From assembly GCA_964017185.1 (NCBI GenBank), contig OZ024875.1:50175986-50239985 (forward strand): 64,000 nucleotides of DNA, read 5' to 3'. The translations under genes were made by a program, and so were the position numbers. The notes beneath the pieces are model-generated. The model worked only from the letters and a program-made list of their open reading frames with translations, searched no databases and was not told the DNA's origin. Source of the stretch: Rugalucina vietnamica. Lineage: Eukaryota; Mollusca; Bivalvia; Lucinida; Lucinidae. This document shows positions 11,701 to 21,139 of the stretch, piece by piece; positions within the stretch are counted from its first letter, which is position 1, and every line of letters starts with the position of its first letter.

Positions 11701-13599
11701 GGACTTGATAAGATATTCAGTGGACAATTTACTGCCATCCGGAACCTAAAAGACAGTTTATAACAACACTGTGTATTACAGAAACACCTCTGTGGACACT
11801 TGGAATCTTTGTAAATTGATTTTAAAAATGAGAATTTAAAATAAATATATGTCAAAACAACTTTGTATTTTGCATAGAAATTAATGTTTATCTTGATACT
11901 GATGAAAAAGTTTGCTACTGAAGCTCCTAATTCATTACAACCACAAATCTTCAAACATCTGATTCTGATCAGCATGTCTGGGAATGAATCTGAAACTTCA
12001 AACCGACACAGAAAGTATTTAGCATTCCCCAGCATACATATAAAACTTTCTGTCAAACAACAAACATTAATGGTAAGTAGTCTATAAATGAAAGTCTTTC
12101 CCCAACTTGATTACTGACTCGGATCTAATAAACCCCGGATAGGTAACTAGTACAGTATATTTATGGTATTTATTGGAAATTTGTGGTCTCCGCTAGGTTG
12201 TCAAAGCTGTAATTGATAAAGTTTAAATGCTGATAATTCCATTATTTGAGAAAATGTTGAAGATATTTTTTTCATAAAGCAATAACTTTATACATGTATA
12301 TTAACTTTAATTTTTATTTCTGGAGAAAGCAACAAGTTTTGCAATAAGTCTAGAAAGTTGGGTATCAAATTTCACTGGTTTCAGCCTTTTAGATAGCAAC
12401 AGACTTTGGTATGAATAAAAACAAAGGGGAAATTTCCATTTTCATTCATAGTAAATTAAATTTTTTTGACCAAGCATGATGAAAACAACTTAAGCCTTAG
12501 TTGTCATTAACACTCAGGTTAGACCATCCTAATGCATTTTGTCATACACAAAATCATGCAGAGACAGCATAAATTGACATTTGCTTTAATTAGTACCATA
12601 TCCCGGTTATATTGGACCAGGGGAATCAAGACAATTCACCGACAAGACAACTCACCGACACGGTTTTTGAGACAATTCACCGACAGATTTTGAGACAATT
12701 CACCGACACTTCTGAAGTAAATTCACCGACATTTTTGTTCAAAGTTATATTGCCGTAGCTGATAATTATCATTGATAATTATGAGCAATTAAGAATAATT
12801 ACTAGCCTGTGACAAATTATTAAATACAGATTTGATTAATATGAGGTGACTTGAAGGAACCTTAGTGTCGCTATCTCAAGATTAAACTTTTTGAGACAAT
12901 TCACCGACATATTTTGATAGTAAAATACATAAGGCATCTGACCAAAATTTAAAGTGCCGTTCAAGTAAACTCGCCAACACGAATTAAATTTCTGTACGAA
13001 AGTCTTTACAATTTTTACTTTGTCCGTGAATGTTTCTAAATTCTTATATTTTTAAATCTTAAAACTGTCGGTGAATTGTCTTAAATATATCCTCCAAAAT
13101 TTTAATCTGACGATGAATTGTCTTAAAATTGACTCTCGAAATTCAGATCTGGTGATGAAATATCACAAAATAGTCTTTGAAAATCTAAATTTGCCGGTGG
13201 ACTGTCTTAAAATTTTCTATCCAATCTTAATTTTATCTGTCGGTGAATCGTCTTAAAATTGCTTTCAAATTTTTATCTGCCGATGAATTGCCATAAAAAA
13301 CTTTAGTCAGTCGGTGAATCGTCTCAAATTATTTTGTGGGTGAAAACGTGAATATGTGACTACATCCTTTGAAAGTGAGTGACTTTTCATAAAAGTTAAT
13401 ACTTGTCTATGTATATAAGTTTGTAACATACTTCAAGTTTGGCTTCTTTCTTTGAAGCTACACCTACAACTCCAGAAGATAGCAACGCAAATGGAATCTT
13501 CTTTAACATGCATTGCCTGTTACGAATGACACTGCTTCTAAAAGGAAAATAATTGCGAACAATCCTCGCAAGACTGCGAAATTGCATAAGGGAAACCAT
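4929..13599 (-). CDS. DIABLO: DIABLO/Smac homologue, five coding exons
   Basis: Smac/DIABLO is imported into mitochondria, is released during apoptosis and antagonises IAP proteins. The exons, in transcript order, are 13599-13432, 11745-11614, 8022-7891, 7359-7290 and 5236-4929. All have GT-AG borders and compatible phases, giving about 269 residues (human protein 239). Exon 1 is a basic, Arg-rich presequence of 56 residues. Exons 2-4 carry the helical bundle: KLSTEYLIKSTSIAS aligns with the human SSEALMRRAVSL region, EEERIWELILEGRALVAK with EEDEVWQVIIGARAEM, and MMSAVNLVNAAAEIAYMAG with WMTAVGLSEMAAEAAYQTG. Exon 5 encodes the Lys/Glu-rich coiled coil and an acidic tail. The start at 13599 is the first Met of the presequence; Met at 13587 is an alternative. 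No canonical A-x-P-[FI] IAP-binding tetrapeptide is visible after the presequence. Exon 4 and exon 5 borders are crowded by MITEs. Untranslated exons were not located. Confidence 0.88.
5294..6046. mobile_element. Foldback MITE family B, copy 1, split by a nested element
   Basis: The family has ends of the type ATTACGAAAACATGCCCATG with the inverse at the other end, and a palindromic core in which AACATAGATTGTGGGTACTC is repeated inverted. This copy's left end is 58 bp upstream of the DIABLO exon 5 acceptor. It is interrupted at 5477-5971 by another MITE, and its right end resumes with the TATACCCC segment. No protein is encoded. Confidence 0.8.
5477..5971. mobile_element. TA-flanked MITE (family T) nested in MITE B
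   Basis: Imperfect terminal inverted repeats of about 27 bp begin CAGTCCAA and end TTGGACTG, with AAGCAAGC inside each arm. TA lies on both sides (5475-5476 and 5972-5973), consistent with a non-autonomous Tc1/mariner-type insertion. Internal copies of the TTAAGCAAGCACCTG motif recur through the element. A decayed relative lies at about 35885-36030. Confidence 0.8.
6084..6252. repeat. Long perfect-type hairpin
   Basis: Two arms of about 75 bp (including GTTTGTCGGTCAGTTGTAA and its inverse) flank a short GAGCGCGTAGCGCGAG loop that is itself inverted. The outer arms run from AATAGATCAGCTC to GAGCTGATCTATT. The arms are nearly identical, so the insertion is recent. It lies in DIABLO intron 4. 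Confidence 0.8.
6256..6548. mobile_element. Small MITE with TTCTAACACAC ends
   Basis: TTCTAACACAC near 6257 is matched inverted by GTGTGTTAGAA near 6544. The element abuts the hairpin at 6084-6252, which may be part of the same compound element. No coding potential. Confidence 0.5.
6861..7066. mobile_element. MITE family B, copy 2
   Basis: It has the same inverted ACATAG...TGTGG core and a terminal CATGGGCATGTTTTTGTTAT end as the other B copies. It sits directly against MITE A copy 1 in DIABLO intron 4. Confidence 0.72.
7069..7278. mobile_element. MITE family A, copy 1, beside the DIABLO exon 4 donor
   Basis: Family A has ends TGAGCCGCxTCGTGxGAAAA and the inverse, plus a hairpin core built from GCGAAAACAAAGGCGC and its complement. 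In this copy the central GATCAGCTTCGCGG palindrome is collapsed to GATCAGC. The right end lies 11 bp from the splice donor of DIABLO exon 4 (exon end 7290), so almost the whole 5' part of that intron is transposon sequence. Confidence 0.8.
8643..8728. repeat. Compound microsatellite (GT)n(GA)n
   Basis: About 20 GT repeats are followed by about 19 GA repeats, in DIABLO intron 2. No further structure. Confidence 0.95.
9107..10285 (-). mobile_element. Hairpin-ended repeat family D, copy 1 (HINE-like)
   Basis: Read on the minus strand, it begins with the stem-loop ATACCCCCGGCATTTATGCC...GGGTAT, then a CGTTCGTT-type tract, then several repeats of a unit containing GGTCAAAATCTAGGTCACC. It then has an A/T homopolymer and ends with GCCGGGGGTAT (the inverse of the 5' arm) followed by the hairpin GTGCCTCTCAAGGCAC and a T-rich end. 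A second copy in opposite orientation is at 54228-55530. No protein is encoded. Structure and internal satellite resemble Helentron-derived HINEs; this is inference. Confidence 0.75.
10570..10640. repeat. Palindromic foldback, CCGCACGAC motif
   Basis: A perfect 30-bp palindrome spans 10584-10613, built from TATCCGCACGACGG and its inverse, with a further CCGCACGAC copy to the right. It is related to 11161-11306 and lies in DIABLO intron 2. Confidence 0.85.
10641..11160. other. AT-rich spacer between two CCGCACGAC foldbacks
   Basis: No exon or repeat of another family was recognised. The flanking foldbacks at 10570-10640 and 11161-11306 share their motif, so this 0.5-kb AT-rich stretch may be the interior of one larger foldback element. 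Confidence 0.4.
11161..11306. repeat. Foldback cluster, CCGCACGAC motif
   Basis: Five or more alternating direct and inverted copies of TATCCGCACGAC are present, including a 27-bp palindrome at 11227-11253. Short open frames on both strands (repeated I-R-T-T-V-V-R-I) are a by-product of the repeat and are not genes. Confidence 0.85.
12608..13335. repeat. Inverted array of a 17-bp motif in DIABLO intron 1
   Basis: The left part has about six copies of GACAATTCACCGACA and close variants. The right part has about seven copies of the inverse (TGTCGGTGAATTGTC) spaced about 40-45 bp. The two halves can pair as a long imperfect hairpin with a central loop of roughly 150 bp. It is a foldback-type element with subterminal repeats and has no coding potential. 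Confidence 0.8.
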
Positions 13600-13893
13600 T
13601 GCTGGTGTAGCTAAATGCAGTATCGAACATAACGTCCGGGACACCAAAATACGTTCATTATAATTTATGATATAAAGAGAATACAACCCGGAACTCGGGC
13701 CAGAATCCGGACCTAATTTTTAAGGAATTAAAATGGTACCTCACAATTTACTGAGAATGGTATCGAATGTATGTAGTATATAGCCGAGATCTTCTCAAAC
13801 ACTACTGCCACTGTTAATAATCTTGGATGGAGAACGCTTGAATTACAACGGGCAGATGCGCGTCTAGTACTGTTCTTCAAAAAAGTACATACC

Positions 13894-14220
13894 GGTCCCG
13901 ATAGCGTAATGGTTAGAGCGTCCGCTTCGGAAGCGGGAGGCGTGGGTTCGAACCCGGGCCGCGTCATACCAAAGACGTTAAAAATGGTACCAGTGGCTAC
14001 CTTGCTTGGCGCTCAGCATTCATAAGGCAAGCACTGGCTTCTCTTCTCTCAAAAAGATAACGTCAATGATGGGAATACAGTAAATATGTTAAGGTGTTGG
14101 TTGGTGGCGGGCAGTGTAGTTCTATCATTGGAGTCTGGTGATGGTAATACCCTTACTCGGGGTTAAAACTAGGTGCGCCGATAAGTCAACGGCGGAACAC
14201 TACGAACATACATACATACA
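13894..14220 (+). mobile_element. tRNA-derived SINE, family S1, copy 2
   Basis: It begins with a tRNA-like head: box A-like TAGCGTAATGGTTAGAGCG and box B GGGTTCGAACCC. The family body follows (GTACCAGTGGCTACCTTGC, AAGGCAAGCACTGGCTTCTC) and it ends in a CATACATACATACA tail. The head's acceptor ends do not pair, so it is not a functional tRNA gene. It lies about 300 bp upstream of the DIABLO start codon and could overlap that promoter. Confidence 0.88.
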
Positions 14221-14519
14221 TGGCCTCGTCGCAGTACCCCTTCCTGATTATACCCACCATCCAAACAGAATTTCTAGGCATTGTCATTCAATGCCATTCC
14301 CATACATGTGATGAGTTTGAAAGAGGAATCAGTGAGATTTTTCTTCCATTTCAGGGAGATTTTTGGAAAATATGTAAAAAATATAGAGGAAAATTCCTAA
14401 TTCATTTCAGAGAGATTTTGAATTTTAGTTAAAAAAGTGATACATTTTAGAAGAATTTTCAACAATTTTATCGCTCATTTCCTGGAGTCTCCCTGATGAT
14501 GAGGGAGGTATCACATGTA
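14221..14519. other. Unassigned spacer
   Basis: A short frame is present but no gene is recognised. The stretch contains three loose repeats of a TTTCAG(G/A)GAGATTTT motif (about 14350-14480). Confidence 0.35.
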
Positions 14520-14870
14520 TGCATTCCAACAACTCCAGACTACCCAAAACTACTACAAATACTCCTTCTTTCCACTGGCGATTGTCTAGTGGAATGCCAT
14601 CCCCGCAGATGTTGCAAGCTTACCAGACCTTGATTCCTTCAATGTTGCAGTCCGTAAGTTGCACCATTCCAGGCCGTAGACCCAGAAATAGTTGTTTTTA
14701 ACCTGATTTTAACTTCAACTTAGCTATTTTAACCTATCATCTTTTATCCGTGTTACTGAATGCTTTTAACCTGTCTCTTCATTAATTTTCAGTCTTTTTC
14801 TTTTTCGACAGCGCATCTGCCTAGAATGTCCGCGAGGGCGTATGGCAGTATACGAAGATAGATAGAAACA
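14520..14870 (+). pseudogene. LINE 3' remnant (RT C-terminus and 3' UTR)
   Basis: Plus-strand translation from about 14529 gives YYKYSFFPLAIV, a stop, then WNAIPADVASLPDLDSFNVA, which is the conserved C-terminal signature of jockey/CR1-type RTs. One in-frame TAG breaks it and the rest of the ORF is absent, so this is a 5'-truncated dead copy. Confidence 0.8.
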
Positions 14871-15585
14871 TGCGTATCAAACATAAAATAGGAGATGAAC
14901 GCCATTGTGGAGATGTAGATCTTGTTCTGGTAGGCAGAATGTACAATTGAATCTAACCGAGGAATAAACTATGCAGTATGAAAAACGTAGGAAAGTAGTC
15001 CAAAGTAGTCTGATCTATATAATGATATATGATAGTTCAATAAGGTAGTAGTAGTAGTAAGCTTTATTTCCTCCATTACTGAAGAGCATACAAACAATAC
15101 ATAAGAACAAAACAACAATCAAAACATATATACACATAAACATCAGGTAACAACATTTATACAAGTTGTATTGTTGCTCGTCAGAGCTTGCATTTAATGC
15201 AAAAATACCAAGCTTCAAATAATATTGTCAATAGTACTGGTGATTTTCGCAATATCGCCAGTCTCATATTGCCAGTCTCGACCAAAATCCATTAAATATA
15301 TATTGTAGGTTATATAAATGTAGCTTCTTATCTGCAGTCTGACGATTGCCAACTCTCCCCGCCCATATCTTATCGAAACGAAAAATAAGAAAAAGATAAT
15401 AAGAAAAGGTGCACAATCGCAAGACTCCAAAACACTTTATATGCTCGGATCCCAGTATGCCTAACAAACACCTTACCATTCCACATAAAGGATATCACTT
15501 AAGGCGCTCAATAGCCATGCTGAGATTCAAGTCAAGATATCACTTTTAAGTGTCATTAAAACCATTAGCCGAAAAATAATTTGAA

Positions 15586-18500
15586 TTAGATAATGATATT
15601 TGTCTTAGATGGTATCTTTGACAGTGACATTAAAAATATTTTGATACAGTCAATAATGTCCTTCTCCTCGTTCAAAATACCCCTAGAGCCAGAAAATAAC
15701 AACTCTATTTGCCTTTCTGGTGAGTGTGACATAAGTACAATAAAATAATCAATTCCAAACCGAGTAAGTAGCTTTTGCCATAATGCATCACGAAACTGGT
15801 TTAGTTTGGTACAATACAACAGGAGATGTACAGTCTCGGATAATATAAAATCGCCACAAAGATAGCAATTGTGAAACCACTGAGCTGAGCACATACTTCC
15901 TAACATACGGACAGCTTTATAAGCTAATGTCAAATAGTTTGGAAACTGTTTGCAAATACTCCATATGATATAGTCTTTATCAACACCACGAAGGTAGATT
16001 ATTTGATTTAAATTGGGACAAACTTGAATCTTTTGAGAACGCTCGGCAGCACATAGCTCTCGGATTTTTTCGTTTATCAAACTTTTCCATGACGTTTTCG
16101 ACATGAATGAACCATTTTCTAAAAACAACTGTAGTACCGGTAACAAAGAATATTTTCCTAAAATGCGATGTATATCCGGAATAAAGCCACGCTGGTAACT
16201 TATCTGATTATCAAAATTCAAAAGTCTATGAAGGAAAATGTCCTTCACTGTATAATCTGTTGGCAAACAACACAATTGTCTGAAAAAGATCAATTTACGG
16301 TACTCTATCTCATATACGATGCCATTATAGTCCAGCAGAGTCATTACAAAGTCAGTATTTGTGCGCTTGGGTAAAGACTGCGTATATTTAGCACAAAAAC
16401 GATGCGCCAGTTCTAACATACTAAGTTGTTTTGGGGACAAGTTGTTCCATAGCTCACAGCCATATAAGGCCTTTGGAAAGATAATACTTTTGTATAAATA
16501 TTTAGCTGTTAATGGATTTAAACCGTCTTCGTGTAAGCCGCAATTTGACAAGCTAAGAAGAGTACCCTTTAATTTAGTTGAGGCAGATGTGATATTTTCA
16601 TCAAGCGATAGAAACTTGTCACAGTGAACCCCTAGATGCTTGTAAGATGTACTCTCTTCAAGTACCGCTTCGCCCAATTTCCATACTCTATTTGAACGAC
16701 GATACTCCGACTCGGACTCATTATAAACCACGACAGTGCATTTTGGTGGTTGATACTCAATGTGCCATTTACATGAATTATTGTAACAAATGTTCAGCAT
16801 CTGATCTAGGCCGAACTTAGACAAAGACATGAGCAACAAATCATCCGCAACCGCCGGGCTACCACACTTAATGTTCAAAACACACATGCCAAACCCACAT
16901 CTGTCCAGCTCCCATAGGAGGTCATTAGTAGTTATAAGAAATAGGAAGGGAGATATAACCCCGCCCTGCCTCGTACCTTGTAAAACAGGAAACCAGTGTG
17001 ATATATGAGACTGTGTGCGAACACAGCTTTCCATATCTGTATACAAATTCATTAAGACCTTCAAAATTGATTTATTTATACCACATTTAGCCAGTTTGTA
17101 AAACATACCGTCGTGCCAGACCTGGTCAAACGCCTTTCTAACATCAAGATAGCAGGCATATACTTTGCTGCCATTTTCTTTCGCAAAATATAAGGCCTCA
17201 CGAACTAAAAATGATGTCATTGTGCAACCTATTTGCTTCCGAAATCCCCCTTGTAGTGGATGAAGGGGAGGCTGGATGGAGTCAAATAGCTCTATTCTGG
17301 TTAAAAGTATTCTTTCTAGTACTTTTAATATTACCGAAGAAAGTGTGATAGCCCGATAGTTATCCGGATTGTCCTTACGCTTGTTCCCGCCCTTAAACAA
17401 GGTAGTAATCACCCCACGCTTCATATCTTTAGGTGCATAGGCTAGTTTAATGACGGCATTGAAGAATTTCGTCAAAATGTTACACAAGAAAGGACCACCA
17501 TAGACCAAGTGTTCGTACACCAAGCCATCCCCTCCACCAGCTTTATTGCGTTTAGTTAATTTTAGGGCTGATTCAACTTCATTATTACTAATTATGGGCA
17601 AGTCTCCTAGTGTAGGGGATGTTTCTAAGTCCCTCCTTACGTTTTGCATTTCAGACTGGATTGTATCTGAGAATTCTTCATCGAAGTGAGCTGCCTCGCT
17701 AGGATAATATAACTCTGCGAAATAATTAGCCCATCCCTCATTTATTTCTGCAGAAGTATTACAGTGTCGACCATTAAATATTAATTCTGATCCTGGTCTA
17801 CTATTTGAATTTTTTCGCTTAGCATTTACCAAACGCCAAAATAACGTACTGTCCAACTCTGCCGCCTTATCGATTTCTTCGATTTGGTCCCTCAAATACT
17901 TATTGACGCCTTTTCTGTGACAACGTCTAAATTCCCGTTTTGCAGATTTATAATCTTTGTACGAATCGCGACCAACATCTCTAGGCTTGCCGTCATTTAT
18001 CCATGCAGCTCGCTTCAATTTCATACGCTTATGAAAATTAGCCAACTCTTGGTTCCAGTATGGTTTCAAGAAGTGTTTAAATGATTTAACAGGAAAACAT
18101 TTACGGGCAGCTACTGTAGTCGCACAAACAAGTGCTTCATATGCCCCATCGATTGAGTGTTGTGACTCTATCTCATTTTCTAAAATACGACTGCGTATGT
18201 GTTCACTATTCTCTAGCTCATGTATGTAGGAATTGATTGAGTCTTGATTAACTTTCCTCCAGTTAATTTTTGTATTATCTACTTGTACGCCTGGCATATG
18301 GGGAAAATCTGAAGGAATCTCTAATAAACAATGAACTGGTCTGTGCCTTGAAACATTAAGCGCGCTATCATCCTTAATTTCGCAAAACGAAACATAATGC
18401 AACTTTTCAACAGGTAAAATAATATGGTCTATGAGTGATTCATGCCTACCATCGTATGTTACGAAAGTCGAGTCCGCGCCGCGACACCATGCTTGCGTAT

Positions 18501-19071
18501 TCACAGATAGTAAGTTATTGTCGAGAAGTAACTTATTGAAATACATGCTCCGGTTATTCAGGCGCTCTTGATGACCAGCTCTTGACAAATGTGTATTAAC
18601 ATCCCCCATAATTATAACCGTACCCTTTTCAGAGTATAAGCTTACAATGTTTTGTAGCCGGTCGACATATTCCTTATATAAGTTTATAGAGTGGTTTGAG
18701 CATGGCAAATAAGTCTGGATAAAGTAAACAAAGTTATCGGGGTTAATCTCATACTTGATCCCAATCACTCTGTCATCATCAAATAATATTGGGGAAACGT
18801 AATTGTCATGTTTTATATGCCATAAAAAGGCAACGCCTCCCTTGCCAACTCTACGGTTACTGGGACGTTTAAGATCACCATCTGAAACAGCACAACTTGT
18901 GTAGTTTTTATCTAACTGACTTAAAAATGCCAAATCTTTTTCGTAGAGCCAGTGTTCTGCGATTCCGCAAATATCTATGTTAATTTCGTTTAAACACCCG
19001 ATTAAGTAGGCTGCGCTAGACATTATACCAGTAGCGTTCCAAGTTAAAATATTAAGAGACTTTCTGTTCAT
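15586..19071 (-). CDS. LINE ORF2: endonuclease-reverse transcriptase
   Basis: This 1161-residue protein nicks the target DNA and reverse-transcribes the element RNA. The N-terminal 240 residues form an APE-type endonuclease: LNILTWNATG, catalytic Glu in GIAEHWL, GDVNTHL, and the terminal LIDHIIL Asp-His pair. The RT follows in the middle: DNYRAITLSS, YLDVRKAFDQVWH with catalytic Asp, QGTRQGGVISPFLF, and the active-site box AVADDLLLMS, which has Val-Ala where most LINEs have Phe/Tyr-Ala. Near the C-terminus NCYLCGD...H...C forms a CCHC-like cluster. The start at 19071 immediately precedes the endonuclease and lies 40 nt after the ORF1 stop, as in bicistronic LINE RNAs. Clade not assigned. Confidence 0.92.
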   Translation of the reverse strand: MNRKSLNILTWNATGIMSSAAYLIGCLNEINIDICGIAEHWLYEKDLAFLSQLDKNYTSCAVSDGDLKRPSNRRVGKGGVAFLWHIKHDNYVSPILFDDDRVIGIKYEINPDNFVYFIQTYLPCSNHSINLYKEYVDRLQNIVSLYSEKGTVIIMGDVNTHLSRAGHQERLNNRSMYFNKLLLDNNLLSVNTQAWCRGADSTFVTYDGRHESLIDHIILPVEKLHYVSFCEIKDDSALNVSRHRPVHCLLEIPSDFPHMPGVQVDNTKINWRKVNQDSINSYIHELENSEHIRSRILENEIESQHSIDGAYEALVCATTVAARKCFPVKSFKHFLKPYWNQELANFHKRMKLKRAAWINDGKPRDVGRDSYKDYKSAKREFRRCHRKGVNKYLRDQIEEIDKAAELDSTLFWRLVNAKRKNSNSRPGSELIFNGRHCNTSAEINEGWANYFAELYYPSEAAHFDEEFSDTIQSEMQNVRRDLETSPTLGDLPIISNNEVESALKLTKRNKAGGGDGLVYEHLVYGGPFLCNILTKFFNAVIKLAYAPKDMKRGVITTLFKGGNKRKDNPDNYRAITLSSVILKVLERILLTRIELFDSIQPPLHPLQGGFRKQIGCTMTSFLVREALYFAKENGSKVYACYLDVRKAFDQVWHDGMFYKLAKCGINKSILKVLMNLYTDMESCVRTQSHISHWFPVLQGTRQGGVISPFLFLITTNDLLWELDRCGFGMCVLNIKCGSPAVADDLLLMSLSKFGLDQMLNICYNNSCKWHIEYQPPKCTVVVYNESESEYRRSNRVWKLGEAVLEESTSYKHLGVHCDKFLSLDENITSASTKLKGTLLSLSNCGLHEDGLNPLTAKYLYKSIIFPKALYGCELWNNLSPKQLSMLELAHRFCAKYTQSLPKRTNTDFVMTLLDYNGIVYEIEYRKLIFFRQLCCLPTDYTVKDIFLHRLLNFDNQISYQRGFIPDIHRILGKYSLLPVLQLFLENGSFMSKTSWKSLINEKIRELCAAERSQKIQVCPNLNQIIYLRGVDKDYIIWSICKQFPNYLTLAYKAVRMLGSMCSAQWFHNCYLCGDFILSETVHLLLYCTKLNQFRDALWQKLLTRFGIDYFIVLMSHSPERQIELLFSGSRGILNEEKDIIDCIKIFLMSLSKIPSKTNIII

Positions 19072-19111
19072 TATATTGGTTCTTATTAAATACCAACCGA
19101 ACTGTACTGAT

Positions 19112-21139
19112 CTAATCTATATTCTGATAATCCCTTAACGGACTAAAGGGATTATAGTCGTCAATGTCCGACCGGCCATAGATATGATGCGAAAGCTTGT
19201 CAGAGCGCGATGAAGTATCTTCATTATCATGCGACTTCTTCGACCTAGCGCGATTCTCCTCCCATGGACGACATGTTACCCCTCGAGGCCAGAAAGTAGC
19301 ACTCTCTAAGAGTTTGGCCCGATCGTTATCTTCGACGTTAAGACGAATAATCACGTTATTCGGTCTACGCTTGCTATTCCATATACGGATCCAAGTCACT
19401 GTAGGCCCACGCCTATTCACATAGTTTTCAATGCGCTGACGCGATATGGACGGTTTAAACCCCCCAAGGTAGTACCGCTTTGCTTTCTTTTTGACAAACT
19501 GTTGAAAGTCATCGTCATCATCATTATTATTGATAGCATCATCAAAGTTTTCAGTACTCTGCCATAAGCTACCGCTACTTTGCTTGTCTGAACAATTATT
19601 TCGCGATACCCTTGTCTGAATACTTTGGCCAGTATCGTACCGGGAAAAAGTGTTACCCGAAAATTGACCAGCAGCATTCCGGTTTATAGGTGGACCATTA
19701 GAAGAGACTACTTGCCTGTAAGAAGAAGCACCGGGAGCAGTATTAGACTCATTAGGAATGGGAGTCATAGGATGCTTATTCATTTCCGACCTAGAGCTAT
19801 GTTGCGACCGATCGTTTTCAGTCCCGTGTAAATCATGACGAACTTCGCCAGCCTCAGTATTGGATTTACCATGTGCAATATCAGTTTCATTGCCGGGCCC
19901 ATGCGGCAAGACAGGTGGTTGCTCTCCTGAGTTATCCGACTGTTGCAGCTCTGCACCCCTGCCCATGGGCTCAGCAGTGAAGCTGCGTTCTGGGTTATTT
20001 GCATTCAAAGTTATCAGCATGGAAGAGCCACTGTCTGCAGCAGAAGAATTGGGACTCAAGTTTGCATTAGAACGACCGAGACTGCCACCAAGGTGACAAC
20101 TCTTGGTCTTTCTATTTGCTTTACCCGGCTGCGAGACAGTGCTCTTGTCTGCTGCAATCTGTGTTTGCATATTAAATACCGTGTCTTCAATAGAAGCCAA
20201 GCTTCCTTTCATCAAACGAATTTCACTTTTCAAGTTTGTAACCCCTAGGGACTTTTCTGACTCTATTCTCTCAGCACTGAGTCTAATATCAGTAACTGCC
20301 CTAGACACTGTGTTAGAAAGTGTAGTTAAATCCGCTTTTAGACCTAAAACAGTAGATTTTAACGTGTCGATTTGCTTTGACCTGGTAGTTTCTACGGCTA
20401 AATGTGACTGCTTCATTTTCAACATGTCCGCTTTCATACTGTTCACAGTTTCAGTTAGGACCTTCAATTCAGGAGTGAAGTCATGAGAGATAATTGTTTC
20501 ATTGGCGGCCCCTGAACACGACTGGGACTGAGACCTCTGGCTTCTACCCCCATTACCCGAGCTCAACAGTTCTCGCATGTCAGTATATTCCGCTCCTTCA
20601 ATAACTGACATTAAAGTATGCACATCGTGTGCTAACTTAATCGCCACCGAATCACCACTTCGTGTATATACCCTTCGTTTCAACATGGCCTGGAGGCCAT
20701 ATGGGAAGTCTTCCTCTTCCTTCAGTTGCTCGAACAGAGCTGAGCGCATTTCGCCCAGCTTGATGTCACAGGAAGCCGAGTCCGAAAGAATTCTGTTTAT
20801 AAACATTTCTTTCGGAAGCCCTCTGAACAACGCTTGTAAGCCTATATATACAGCATACTCCTCGCCAACAACGCCACCAACATCATCGAAACTTTCATTG
20901 CCACTAGCATCTTCCCTATTATCGGTCTCGATTTTGACCGCACCGAGATCAGCTGAATTAACGTGACCGACATTTTCAGTCCCAGTGTGCGCACACACCA
21001 TGGAGTCCGTATCGCCAGCCTCATCGACAGTACTTGTATACGGAACCTTTACGTCTGTGCGCTCACCATCCGCAGACTCGAGCATGACCGGTGTTAACTC
21101 CGCATACACCTTTGAAGATTCTTCGTCTGACTCCGACAT
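19112..21139 (-). CDS. LINE ORF1: RNA-binding coiled-coil protein
   Basis: The 675-residue first ORF of the LINE at 15040-21250. It begins with an acidic N-terminus. A helical region with heptad-like spacing follows at about residues 225-330 (KMKQSHLAVETTRSKQIDTL onward) and probably trimerises. A Ser/Asn/Gly-rich linker leads to a C-terminal domain beginning KAKRYYLGGFKPSISRQRIE near residue 555. That domain has the YxGG...RIENYV pattern of an RRM-like fold used by LINE ORF1 proteins to bind RNA. No CCHC knuckle is seen. Upstream sequence to about 21250 may hold the element's promoter. Function is inferred from position and domain pattern. Confidence 0.82.
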   Translation of the reverse strand: MSESDEESSKVYAELTPVMLESADGERTDVKVPYTSTVDEAGDTDSMVCAHTGTENVGHVNSADLGAVKIETDNREDASGNESFDDVGGVVGEEYAVYIGLQALFRGLPKEMFINRILSDSASCDIKLGEMRSALFEQLKEEEDFPYGLQAMLKRRVYTRSGDSVAIKLAHDVHTLMSVIEGAEYTDMRELLSSGNGGRSQRSQSQSCSGAANETIISHDFTPELKVLTETVNSMKADMLKMKQSHLAVETTRSKQIDTLKSTVLGLKADLTTLSNTVSRAVTDIRLSAERIESEKSLGVTNLKSEIRLMKGSLASIEDTVFNMQTQIAADKSTVSQPGKANRKTKSCHLGGSLGRSNANLSPNSSAADSGSSMLITLNANNPERSFTAEPMGRGAELQQSDNSGEQPPVLPHGPGNETDIAHGKSNTEAGEVRHDLHGTENDRSQHSSRSEMNKHPMTPIPNESNTAPGASSYRQVVSSNGPPINRNAAGQFSGNTFSRYDTGQSIQTRVSRNNCSDKQSSGSLWQSTENFDDAINNNDDDDDFQQFVKKKAKRYYLGGFKPSISRQRIENYVNRRGPTVTWIRIWNSKRRPNNVIIRLNVEDNDRAKLLESATFWPRGVTCRPWEENRARSKKSHDNEDTSSRSDKLSHHIYGRSDIDDYNPFSPLRDYQNID

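Noticed and set aside
12608..13335. CRISPR-like spaced repeat array
   Set aside because: Repeats are short, variable and occur in both orientations within an animal gene intron with no cas genes; it is a foldback element.
13894..13970. tRNA gene (anticodon loop and box B visible)
   Set aside because: The acceptor stem does not pair and the sequence continues into a SINE body found in two other copies.
20103..20966. Plus-strand frames of 127-129 codons opposite LINE ORF1
   Set aside because: Antisense shadows of ORF1 with no protein features of their own.
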